This document shows, in pieces, positions 31,142 through 38,089 of a stretch of 64,000 nucleotides of DNA. Below the pieces are notes generated by a model that did no database searches, was not told where the DNA came from, and saw only the letters and a program-made list of their open reading frames with translations. The position numbers were made by a program, and so were the translations under genes. Each line of letters starts with the position of its first letter. The stretch's first letter is position 1. The stretch is from NCBI RefSeq assembly GCF_039830095.1, contig NZ_CP142435.1, positions 682,001 through 746,000 on the forward strand, in the 5' to 3' direction. This DNA comes from Dolosigranulum savutiense (GTDB lineage: Bacteria; Bacillota; Bacilli; Lactobacillales; Carnobacteriaceae_A).

Positions 31142-31176
31142 AAAAAAAGCCTACCTATATCATTCATAGATAGACT
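31142..31176 (-). terminator. Terminator of tRNA-Val
   Basis: On the minus strand AGTCTATCTAT pairs with ATAGGTAGGCT (11 bp including two G-U pairs) and is followed by TTTTTTT. A smaller ACCTGT/ACAGGT hairpin lies between the tRNA and this terminator. Confidence 0.8.
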
Positions 31177-31206
31177 ATCAACCTGTCCATAACAGGTGGG
31201 CTATTA

Positions 31207-31282
31207 TTATGGTCCATGCCGGGCTCGAACCAGCGACCCCTAGCTTGTCGAGCTAGTGCTCTCCCAACTGAGCTAATGAACC
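31207..31282 (-). tRNA. tRNA-Val (GAC)
   Basis: Cloverleaf on the minus strand: acceptor GGTTCAT/ATGGACC, D-arm GCTC-AGTTGGGA-GAGC, anticodon stem CTAGC/GCTAG with loop TCGACAA (anticodon GAC), T-arm GCTGG-TTCGAGC-CCGGC. The 3' CCA is not encoded (ACC-A-TAA follows). Position 33, almost always U, is C here. Confidence 0.9.
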
Positions 31283-31390
31283 AATCTAGTTACTATTATA
31301 CCAACTTTTCCGGATATTGCAACCCCTACAATCAAAAAAATATAATTTTCCCGAAAAAGTGATCAATCATCCTATCGTTTAAAATGCCCT

Positions 31391-31993
31391 CTATTTTTCA
31401 GCCATTAAGACCCAGTATCCTTTCTCCAAGGCGATTCGCTCCACATTACCGAAGACGGCTTGCATCTTCTTCTTCGCACTCGGCGCGCCTTGCTTCTTCT
31501 GGATAACGATGTAGAGTTTTCCACCTGGCTGCAAGTAATCATATGACTGCTCTAGAATGCCGTGCACAACTTGTTTGCCCGCTCGGATCGGTGGATTGGA
31601 TACCACAGCACTGAACGACCGCTCCACAACATTCTCGAATAAGGATGATTGCTGAATGATGACATTCTCAACCGCATTCACTTCAGCATTCTGTTTAGCT
31701 AGTGCGACTGCTCGTTCATTAATATCAACCATATGAATCATTCGCTCTGGATTAGCTGCTGCCAGCGCAATACCAACAACTCCATACCCACACCCCATAT
31801 CTAACAACGGCCCAGAACACTTCTTATCCGCCTGCACCGCTTCAATCAATGTTCGTGTCCCAAAATCCATCTGTCCACGCGAAAAGACCCCCGCATCAGA
31901 CGTTAAGCTAAGCGTTTGTCCGATGACCACTTCTTTAAATTGTTCTGGATTGCTTGTCGATGTCGGCTCTTTTGTATAATAATGATCTGACAT
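31391..31993 (-). CDS. Class I SAM-dependent methyltransferase (RsmC-like)
   Basis: 200-aa methyltransferase related to RsmC/YbxB, which methylate G1207 of 16S rRNA. Motif I LDMGCGYGVVGIALA and the catalytic SNPPIRAGK (NPPY-type motif IV) are clear, and the N-terminal YYTKEPTS...LTSDAGVFSRGQMDFGT is family-like. ATG at 31991-31993 has GGGAGG 7 nt before it. rRNA target inferred from family resemblance only. Confidence 0.85.
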   Translation of the reverse strand: MSDHYYTKEPTSTSNPEQFKEVVIGQTLSLTSDAGVFSRGQMDFGTRTLIEAVQADKKCSGPLLDMGCGYGVVGIALAAANPERMIHMVDINERAVALAKQNAEVNAVENVIIQQSSLFENVVERSFSAVVSNPPIRAGKQVVHGILEQSYDYLQPGGKLYIVIQKKQGAPSAKKKMQAVFGNVERIALEKGYWVLMAEK

Positions 31994-32138
31994 ATCTCTA
32001 CCTCCCAACGTTATTATAACACATTTCATCTGTTTATGTCGTATCCTCTCCATTCTACCTTAGAAAACTAGCGGAATCACTAGCACTCACTGTTTATTTA
32101 TGAGAAAATAAAAGAAGCATTAAAAAGGACGATTTTTC

Positions 32139-32699
32139 ATGACAAAAACACAACGTATGATTTATATTTCATTACTATCAGCCCAAGCCGTGATTCTAGG
32201 ACTGGTTGAAAATAGCATCCCCTTCCCGTTCGCCTTTGCGCCGGGAGCAAAGCTAGGGGTAGCTAACTTAATTGTTATTATCGCTATTTACACCTTACCC
32301 TTAAAGGATAGCTTCAAGGTCTTAATGATGCGTCTATTGATGACGACGCTCCTAGGCGGGACGCTATCAACCTTTATGTACAGCTTCATGGGAGCTATCT
32401 TGAGCTATCTTGGCATGCTGCTGGTCAAGACGCTCGGTGGCAAACAAGTCAGTATTATTGGCGTTAGTGCAACGGGAGGAATGCTTCATAATCTCGGACA
32501 ATTGCTCGTTGCTAGTTTTATCGCCCAGACTTGGACTGTTCTGATGTACCTGCCCGTCTTAAGTTTCTTCGGCATTCTGAGCGGCATGGCGATTGGGATT
32601 GCCGCCAACTACTTGATGGAACATATCCATACTGTACGGCGCTTCCGTGTAGAACAAGAACAAGCCGATCAAGCGAAGCATTCTTCCCGTCTGTCTTAA
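32139..32699 (+). CDS. Gx transporter family membrane protein
   Basis: 186-aa integral membrane protein with about five hydrophobic segments. The motif FAPGAKLGVANLIVI and the central GGTLSTFMYSFMGAILS match the Gx transporter family (often labelled heptaprenyl diphosphate synthase component I), resembling ECF S components. Usual partners (FMN-binding or NusG-II-like proteins, hepT) are absent here, so the cargo cannot be inferred. Confidence 0.75.
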   Translation: MTKTQRMIYISLLSAQAVILGLVENSIPFPFAFAPGAKLGVANLIVIIAIYTLPLKDSFKVLMMRLLMTTLLGGTLSTFMYSFMGAILSYLGMLLVKTLGGKQVSIIGVSATGGMLHNLGQLLVASFIAQTWTVLMYLPVLSFFGILSGMAIGIAANYLMEHIHTVRRFRVEQEQADQAKHSSRLS

Positions 32700-32885
32700 G
32701 AGACTCAGCTGAACCATTCACTTTTCCATGAGAAAAAATTTGAAACCTATAAAAATATGTATCATTCACAAGATACTTCAGAAAGCAGATATTGGCAAGA
32801 AAATAATTTGTTTGATTTCAATAATTATTATGATTTATTTATGAAGTCTTGTGACCTATAAACTTATCATACGAGGAGGCCTCTC

Positions 32886-33215
32886 ATGATTGAAGACCGC
32901 GATTTTCTAATGCGACAAATTAAACAGATGATTCAAAACTTAGGAAAAATTTTAGACCGCAATACGCTTAGAGAATTATTAGCACTAAGCGAAGACGACA
33001 TGTCCAATGAAGAATTAGACAGCCTTTACCTAATGGGACAAGTTGACATCATTGCCGCGGAGAAGCAACTCACCCCCCAACACTTATCCGTTGACTTGGG
33101 TATTGACATCGACCGGCTAGAAGACTTGTTTAAAGGACAAGCATTCCTAACTGAGCCAGAAGCAACGAACGTCCAAAGTTTTCTAGAGACTCATGACAAT
33201 TCTGAGCCCACTTAA
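32886..33215 (+). CDS. Conserved hypothetical small protein
   Basis: 109-aa acidic, helix-rich protein, start ATG at 32886 with CGAGGAGG upstream. The N-terminus (DRDFLMRQIKQMIQNLGKIL) is reminiscent of short Firmicutes proteins of the DUF6483 kind, but I cannot confirm the family. No signal peptide or membrane segment. It precedes manA by about 95 nt, and co-transcription is possible. Confidence 0.6.
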   Translation: MIEDRDFLMRQIKQMIQNLGKILDRNTLRELLALSEDDMSNEELDSLYLMGQVDIIAAEKQLTPQHLSVDLGIDIDRLEDLFKGQAFLTEPEATNVQSFLETHDNSEPT

Positions 33216-33310
33216 TAAAACGACAATTAATCTCACTAGCCTTTACCAACATTTTTCGATATTATGGGGATAACTGATGAAAATCTACCATTAAATAAGG
33301 AGTGTCACAG

Positions 33311-34267
33311 ATGAGTATAGAACCAATCTTTTTAACCCCTGTGTTACAAGACAAACTGTGGGGCGGTAAGAAATTACAAACTGAATTCGGCTTCGATCTG
33401 CCAAGTGATACGGTCGGAGAAGCTTGGGTGATCAGCACCCATCCCCATGGCGAGTCAACCGTCTCTTCTCCCGAACAATACGCCGGTATGGGACTGAATG
33501 ACTTGTATCACCAGCATCCGGAATTATTCGGTGTCGACGAGCCGGGCACGTTCCCGCTATTGACGAAGATTTTAGATGCTAAAGACGATCTCTCGGTCCA
33601 AGTCCATCCTGATGATGTATACGGCCAGGAACATGAAGGGGAACTCGGTAAGACGGAATGTTGGTTTGTCATTTCGGCCGATGAGGATGCGACGATTATT
33701 TACGGTCACAATGCGCGGACCGAAGAAGAGTTCCGTCGTTTAGTTGAAGCAGGCGAGTGGGATGAGCTCTTGCGCGAGGTTCCGGTAAAAGCGGGCGACT
33801 TCTTCTATGTGCCACACGGGACGATTCACGCGATTAAAGGCGGCATCACCATATTAGAGACACAGCAAAATTCTGATACCACTTATCGTGTCTATGACTA
33901 TAACCGTACGGACAAAGATGGAAACACACGTGAATTGCATCTTGAAGACTCCATTGCTGTTTCAAACATTCCGCATATCGATCCATCTATCCAGCAGCAG
34001 GAAGATAGGGTCGGAATGAGTGCGATTACGCATTATTTAACCAATGAATATTTCAGCGTCTATCGTTGGCAAATTCGCGACCAACTTATTGTCGATTTAA
34101 CCGGTGATTATACACTAGTGACGGTACTCGATGGTCAAGGTACGATTGAGATTGATCGGGAATCTTATCCCATTGAGAAGGCCCAATCCTTCATTATTCC
34201 TCACGGCGTCTCTTCCGTCACCTTATTCGGAGATCTCGATATGATTGCCTCCAACCCTGAATCATAG
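33311..34267 (+). CDS. manA: Mannose-6-phosphate isomerase, class I
   Basis: 318-aa zinc enzyme interconverting mannose-6-P and fructose-6-P, feeding mannose imported by the PTS at 42.7-46 kb into glycolysis. Zinc ligands appear in VQVHPDD (Gln, His) and GKTECWF (Glu), with the further conserved His in VPHGTIHAIKGG. ATG at 33311 with AAGGAG 8 nt before; a GTG three codons earlier is less likely. Confidence 0.94.
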   Translation: MSIEPIFLTPVLQDKLWGGKKLQTEFGFDLPSDTVGEAWVISTHPHGESTVSSPEQYAGMGLNDLYHQHPELFGVDEPGTFPLLTKILDAKDDLSVQVHPDDVYGQEHEGELGKTECWFVISADEDATIIYGHNARTEEEFRRLVEAGEWDELLREVPVKAGDFFYVPHGTIHAIKGGITILETQQNSDTTYRVYDYNRTDKDGNTRELHLEDSIAVSNIPHIDPSIQQQEDRVGMSAITHYLTNEYFSVYRWQIRDQLIVDLTGDYTLVTVLDGQGTIEIDRESYPIEKAQSFIIPHGVSSVTLFGDLDMIASNPES

Positions 34268-34276
34268 ATCACGTTC

Positions 34277-34307
34277 AAGCTACTTCCCTTTAAGGAGTAG
34301 CTTTTTT
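34277..34307 (+). terminator. Terminator of manA
   Basis: Stem AAGCTACT/AGTAGCTT (8 bp, extended by CC/GG) followed directly by TTTTTT. Confidence 0.75.
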
Positions 34308-34409
34308 GTCAGAAAACATCGCTTGCAAATCAGGGGGAAACCCTTTATGATGAAGGTATTGATTCAAGTCTATCCACCATTTAACTAGCGCTAGAAAGTA
34401 GGAATAAAG

Positions 34410-35414
34410 ATGAATACATTAAAATGGGGTATTATCGGGACAGGCGGTATTGCTGAAGATTTTGCAGCTGGATTTCAAGATACCGGCATAACGTGCCATG
34501 GCGTGTCTTCCCGTTCATTAGAAAAGGCAGAAGCCTTCAGAGAGGCATTCGGATTGAACGTGGCATATGGTGATTACCAGGAGCTACTTCAGGATGAGGC
34601 CATTGATATTGTCTATATTGCCACCCCTCATCATACCCATGCTCAGATTGCAGCTGACGCCCTGCAAGCCGGCAAACATACCGTTGTCGAGAAACCGATC
34701 GTCACTCAGGCAGATGACTTAGCTCAGTTGAAGCAATTAGCTAAGGCGCAAGGCGTATATTTATTCGAAGCAATGACAATCCATTACCGTCCCGTTTATC
34801 AAACAATCCGTGAACTGATTGACCAGAAGAATCTCGGTGCACTGAAGATGATCCAAGTAAATTTTGGAAGCTTCAAGCCGAAAGATACGGGCTACTTCTT
34901 CCAAAAAGACTTGGCAGGGGGAGCGCTACTGGATATTGGTGTCTATGCCCTTAATTTTGTGATGGAATTCTTAAGCGCACCACCGACTGAGATGAAAACG
35001 CTCGGCTACATCAATGAGGAATTCGGAGTCGATGAATCAGCCGGAATTGTCTTGAAAAATGATCAGAATGAACTAGCAACCATTACCATGACTTTCCACG
35101 CCAAATTACCGAAGCGTGGGGTGATTGCCTTCGAAGGGGGCTATTTCGAAATTGATAATTACCCTCGGGCAGATCACGTCACATTCACCACGCCGGAAGG
35201 TAAGACTGAACATTATCAAGCTGGCCAATCCAGTCAAGCACTCCAAGAGGAAATGATCGCTATCACTAACTTGATTGCATCTGGAACGCCACAGCCTCAT
35301 CTGACGAAGACCACGCATGTCATCGAACTCATGGATGCCATCCGTCAAGAATGGAACCTAACCTATCCCTTTGATAATCATACGTTAGACGCACCGAACC
35401 GAGAGAAGGCATAG
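34410..35414 (+). CDS. Gfo/Idh/MocA-family NAD(P)-dependent oxidoreductase
   Basis: 334-aa sugar/inositol-type dehydrogenase. Rossmann motif GTGGIAEDFAAGF is at the N-terminus, the catalytic Lys is in EKPIVTQADDL, and the GGALLDIGVYALNF region supplies the active-site Asp. Substrate unknown. It is followed after only one base by rpoN, so the two are co-transcribed, an unusual pairing that could link this dehydrogenase to sigma-54-controlled carbon use. Confidence 0.88.
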   Translation: MNTLKWGIIGTGGIAEDFAAGFQDTGITCHGVSSRSLEKAEAFREAFGLNVAYGDYQELLQDEAIDIVYIATPHHTHAQIAADALQAGKHTVVEKPIVTQADDLAQLKQLAKAQGVYLFEAMTIHYRPVYQTIRELIDQKNLGALKMIQVNFGSFKPKDTGYFFQKDLAGGALLDIGVYALNFVMEFLSAPPTEMKTLGYINEEFGVDESAGIVLKNDQNELATITMTFHAKLPKRGVIAFEGGYFEIDNYPRADHVTFTTPEGKTEHYQAGQSSQALQEEMIAITNLIASGTPQPHLTKTTHVIELMDAIRQEWNLTYPFDNHTLDAPNREKA

Positions 35415-35415
35415 T

Positions 35416-36696
35416 ATGAAAATTACCCAACAAGCAATGATCAAACAAACGCAAGCTCCTCTCCCCTTTTTAATTAAAAGTGTTGGAATCTTGCAACTCA
35501 ATCGCGTAGACTTATCACACTACATTAGCAATTACATGAGTGAGAACCCACTGATGACCTTCGCGAACGATGATGCCTTAATGTTTGGCAGTGAATCAGG
35601 CGCAGAAGGGATCAATCTTGATGAAATCAACGCCTCCACCCAAACCTTATTCGACTTCATTACCGAACAAGTGGAATTATTCTACCGCCAAACACCCCTT
35701 CGCGATATGACGATGTGGTGGATTAAACAGCTTGATACAAATGGTTATGTCACGAAAACACTCGAAGAAGCCGTCCAAATCACGGGTGAGAGTGACTATA
35801 TGGTTCTTGATGGTCTAACTTTACTCCAACAACTGGATCCACCGGGTATTGGCGCTCGCGACCTACGCGAAAACTTAATGCTCCAAACTGAACGCTTGGA
35901 TAGTGCACCCAACTTAGCCTATATTATTTTAGAAGAAAATTTCGACCGATTAGTGAATCGGCAATGGAGTGACTTAGCAACGATTTACGGAACTGATTTG
36001 GCTGATATTCGCGCTATCTTTAAGTTTATCCAAACACTATCGCCAATCCCAGCTAACTTATATCAAGCCCCCCAAACCGAAATAATTTACCCTGAGCTAG
36101 AAGTAACGGTGGCTAATCAGCAGCTGACAATTAGCGAAACGCGCTTCCAGACGCCACTGCTCACCTTCGACCAAGCTTACTACGATGAACTAGCCCAGAT
36201 TGACAAACCAAGCATCCAAGCTTATATTAAAGCAAAAAAACAGGAATTCGACCAATTGCAACAGGCTCTGCAAAAGCGAAAAGAAACAATCCTTCGAGTG
36301 GGGACTGCTATCTTGTCGCACCAAAAGGACTACTTCTTAACTGAAGATGCTCCCTTACAGCCATTACAAATTAATGATTTAGTCAAGCAACTCCAACTAC
36401 ACGAGTCCACGATTAGCCGAGCCATTCGTGGCACCTATGTTCAAACTAATCGGGGAGTTATCGAACTAAAAAGTCTCTTATCAAAACGTTCCGTCGTTAA
36501 AGACACCTCGCAAGATGCTATCTTCACTGCTCTCAGTGACTTAATTGAGGGTGAAGATAAAACCCGCCCCCTATCTGACCAACAACTCGCTGACACACTT
36601 AATCAAACCAAACACATTGCCCTTTCTCGTCGCACAATCGCCAAATACCGCAGTCAACTCGGCATCCCCTCCACCCGCGAGCGAAAAATCAGGTAA
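35416..36696 (+). CDS. rpoN: RNA polymerase sigma-54 factor
   Basis: 426-aa alternative sigma factor recognising -24/-12 promoters and requiring an AAA+ activator. The C-terminal RpoN box is clear as SRRTIAKYRSQLGIPS, and the central DNA-binding part contains LHESTISRAIRGTYVQTNRG. The N-terminal activator-interaction region is short and only weakly Gln-rich (TQQAMIKQTQAPLPFLIKS), as in other lactic acid bacteria. The matching activator (38090) and target promoter (42688) are within 7 kb. Confidence 0.94.
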   Translation: MKITQQAMIKQTQAPLPFLIKSVGILQLNRVDLSHYISNYMSENPLMTFANDDALMFGSESGAEGINLDEINASTQTLFDFITEQVELFYRQTPLRDMTMWWIKQLDTNGYVTKTLEEAVQITGESDYMVLDGLTLLQQLDPPGIGARDLRENLMLQTERLDSAPNLAYIILEENFDRLVNRQWSDLATIYGTDLADIRAIFKFIQTLSPIPANLYQAPQTEIIYPELEVTVANQQLTISETRFQTPLLTFDQAYYDELAQIDKPSIQAYIKAKKQEFDQLQQALQKRKETILRVGTAILSHQKDYFLTEDAPLQPLQINDLVKQLQLHESTISRAIRGTYVQTNRGVIELKSLLSKRSVVKDTSQDAIFTALSDLIEGEDKTRPLSDQQLADTLNQTKHIALSRRTIAKYRSQLGIPSTRERKIR

Positions 36697-36755
36697 CACC
36701 AAGTGAACTATTAATGATAAAACCCATTATTCCTCGGAAGCCCGAACATGACATC

Positions 36756-36800
36756 CTGACTAGACTTATTCCCCACATAGGTCTAGTCAGATTTTTTTAT
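36756..36800 (+). terminator. Terminator of the oxidoreductase-rpoN operon
   Basis: Perfect 10-bp stem CTGACTAGAC/GTCTAGTCAG (36756-36765 with 36781-36790), extendable inward by TAT/ATA, followed by ATTTTTTTATTTT. Confidence 0.88.
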
Positions 36801-36985
36801 TTTGTGTATAACCTAAATTTCCTGCAATTTTATACAATATTCCGTAAAACATGATAAAAATTCCTATTAAATCAGGATTTTTTAGGTCAGTTGTATAATT
36901 AAATGCAAGCAGGAAAACACTAAAAAAAGCCATACTCTCTGTTAATCTGATAGTGACCACACCCATACAGAAAGGACAGAGAAAT

Positions 36986-37180
36986 ATGACTCACGTTAAG
37001 TGTACCAAATTAAAGCCAAAAGGTAAACATTTAGATGAAGATGATCAGGAATACTTAGAACAAATGGCTCGTCAAAATCGCCAGCTCCCTAAGCATAAGC
37101 GATTGACTCAAGCAGATATGGCAATTGACGATTATCTTTCCGATTTGTTAACTATTTGTCTTTCTTTTTTTGTCGTATGA
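36986..37180 (+). CDS. Small ORF, possibly a truncated transposase N-terminus
   Basis: 64-aa open frame (MTHVKCTKLKPKGKHLDEDD...), ATG at 36986 with AAAGGA 9 nt before. GKHLDEDDQEYLEQMARQNR followed by KHKRLTQADMA has the flavour of the N-terminal helix-turn-helix part of IS30-type transposases; the C-terminus (LLTICLSFFVV) looks unrelated, as if joined by a deletion. I do not recognise the family firmly. If it is a remnant, this marks past insertion activity between rpoN and the PTS regulator. Confidence 0.4.
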   Translation: MTHVKCTKLKPKGKHLDEDDQEYLEQMARQNRQLPKHKRLTQADMAIDDYLSDLLTICLSFFVV

Positions 37181-37229
37181 ATCTCCTACATGCAATCTAA
37201 GATAAGTATTGGTGTTATAAACGTCACCA

Positions 37230-37257
37230 GTAAAATAATTATTAGGAATAATTTTAC
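37230..37257. terminator. AT-rich hairpin after the putative immunity gene
   Basis: GTAAAATAATTATT pairs with AATAATTTTAC allowing a small bulge. It lies downstream of the minus-strand pair at 37296-37900 and may act as a weak terminator; no long T-run. Confidence 0.35.
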
Positions 37258-37295
37258 GATAGCTACAATGAGTACATGAAGTGACACACTGTTTA

Positions 37296-37583
37296 CTAAA
37301 ATACAACCATTATAAATCCAATACCTATTAGTATCGAAATTGGTAAGTTTAAAATCATAATTGAAGCAAGATTCGTTATTTTGGTTGATTTAAAAGAACC
37401 ATCATTGATGAAATAGTAAGTAAAAGGAGTTGTTATCAAGTAACTTAATATCATACTACCATATAGTCTCCATTGCCACTCACCACTCATTAGCCCATTA
37501 ACAATAAACATGCCTACTAATGAAATGATTCCTATTCCCAGTGTATATTTAAATGATATATCTTCCAATGATTTTTTATTCAT
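37296..37583 (-). CDS. Small three-TM membrane protein, candidate bacteriocin immunity protein
   Basis: 95-aa protein with a short basic/acidic N-terminus (MNKKSLEDISFK) and three hydrophobic segments (about residues 14-32, 42-60 and 74-95). ATG at 37581-37583 has AAGGA 8 nt before it. It begins 14 nt after the stop of the bacteriocin-like peptide at 37598-37900, and precursor plus multi-TM small protein is the classical bacteriocin/immunity arrangement. No family recognised; function is inferred from context. Confidence 0.5.
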   Translation of the reverse strand: MNKKSLEDISFKYTLGIGIISLVGMFIVNGLMSGEWQWRLYGSMILSYLITTPFTYYFINDGSFKSTKITNLASIMILNLPISILIGIGFIMVVF

Positions 37584-37597
37584 TTTAACCATCCTTT

Positions 37598-37900
37598 TTA
37601 ACAAAAAGTACTACTTAAATATGTCCATCCAAATTCATTTATAAGCCATACTACGAAACTTACTGCCGGTCCACCTACTGCTAAGGCAACTTTTGTATAT
37701 ACTGTTCCAATAGCTGCTCCAGACATATTAACTACTACACTACAAATAAAATCTTTGGTTTCGTCACTCACGTCATAAGTCGATGTCCCTGCATTTTGTT
37801 GATTATGTGTATTTTTATATTCTTCTAAATTTTCTCTATTATATTCTATAAGAAATGGATATCCGACAGCGATGAATGATGAATCATTCGCCTCTTTCAT
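37598..37900 (-). CDS. Bacteriocin-like small secreted-peptide candidate
   Basis: 100-aa protein. The first ~45 residues are polar; the C-terminal part (from DETKDFICS) is Gly/Ala/Val-rich and amphipathic (NMSGAAIGTVYTKVALAVGG) and contains two Cys, one near residue 53 and one as the last residue, suitable for a disulfide. There is no double-glycine leader or Sec signal, so export is unexplained. GAGGGGG precedes the ATG. I do not recognise a named family; classification rests on composition and on the adjacent immunity-like gene. Confidence 0.45.
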   Translation of the reverse strand: MKEANDSSFIAVGYPFLIEYNRENLEEYKNTHNQQNAGTSTYDVSDETKDFICSVVVNMSGAAIGTVYTKVALAVGGPAVSFVVWLINEFGWTYLSSTFC

Positions 37901-37911
37901 TCTTCCCCCTC

Positions 37912-37939
37912 ATTATAACAAAAATGAAATCGCCGTCAA
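37912..37939 (-). promoter_or_regulatory. Promoter of the bacteriocin-like pair
   Basis: Minus strand TTGACG (37934-37939), 16-bp spacer, perfect TATAAT (37912-37917). The -10 ends only 11 nt before the ATG, so the transcript would be nearly leaderless. Confidence 0.65.
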
Positions 37940-37965
37940 ACAGTGTGGGTATTTTCGTTTCTCAA

Positions 37966-37995
37966 TCTGAATTGCAACAAAAGATGCCATTCAGA
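37966..37995. repeat. Intergenic palindrome, copy 1
   Basis: TCTGAATTGCA (37966-37976), 8-nt loop acaaaaga, TGCCATTCAGA (37985-37995), one mismatch in the stem. A nearly identical hairpin with an 8-nt purine-rich loop occurs at 63240-63275. Confidence 0.55.
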
Positions 37996-38017
37996 GACCT
38001 TTTAAAAAATTGATTAA

Positions 38018-38070
38018 GTGTATAATTTCAAGGAAATTCAGGGTATAATATCTGTATATCACTTATACAC
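38018..38070. promoter_or_regulatory. Half-sites and -10 upstream of the sigma-54 activator gene
   Basis: AGTGTATAA (38017-38025) and TTATACACT (38063-38071) form a spaced 9-bp inverted repeat around TATAAT at 38044-38049. The same TATACAC/GTGTATA unit recurs before the PTS operon, suggesting that the activator binds and autoregulates here. No -24/-12 element is present. Confidence 0.45.
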
Positions 38071-38089
38071 TACTAAGAAGGAGTCTATT

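Noticed and set aside
31203-31285. Plus-strand tRNA-Asp (GTC) reading of the tRNA region
   Set aside because: The T-loop GGTTCGAGCC and the D-arm only form on the minus strand; the plus strand is simply the complement, despite ending in ACCA.
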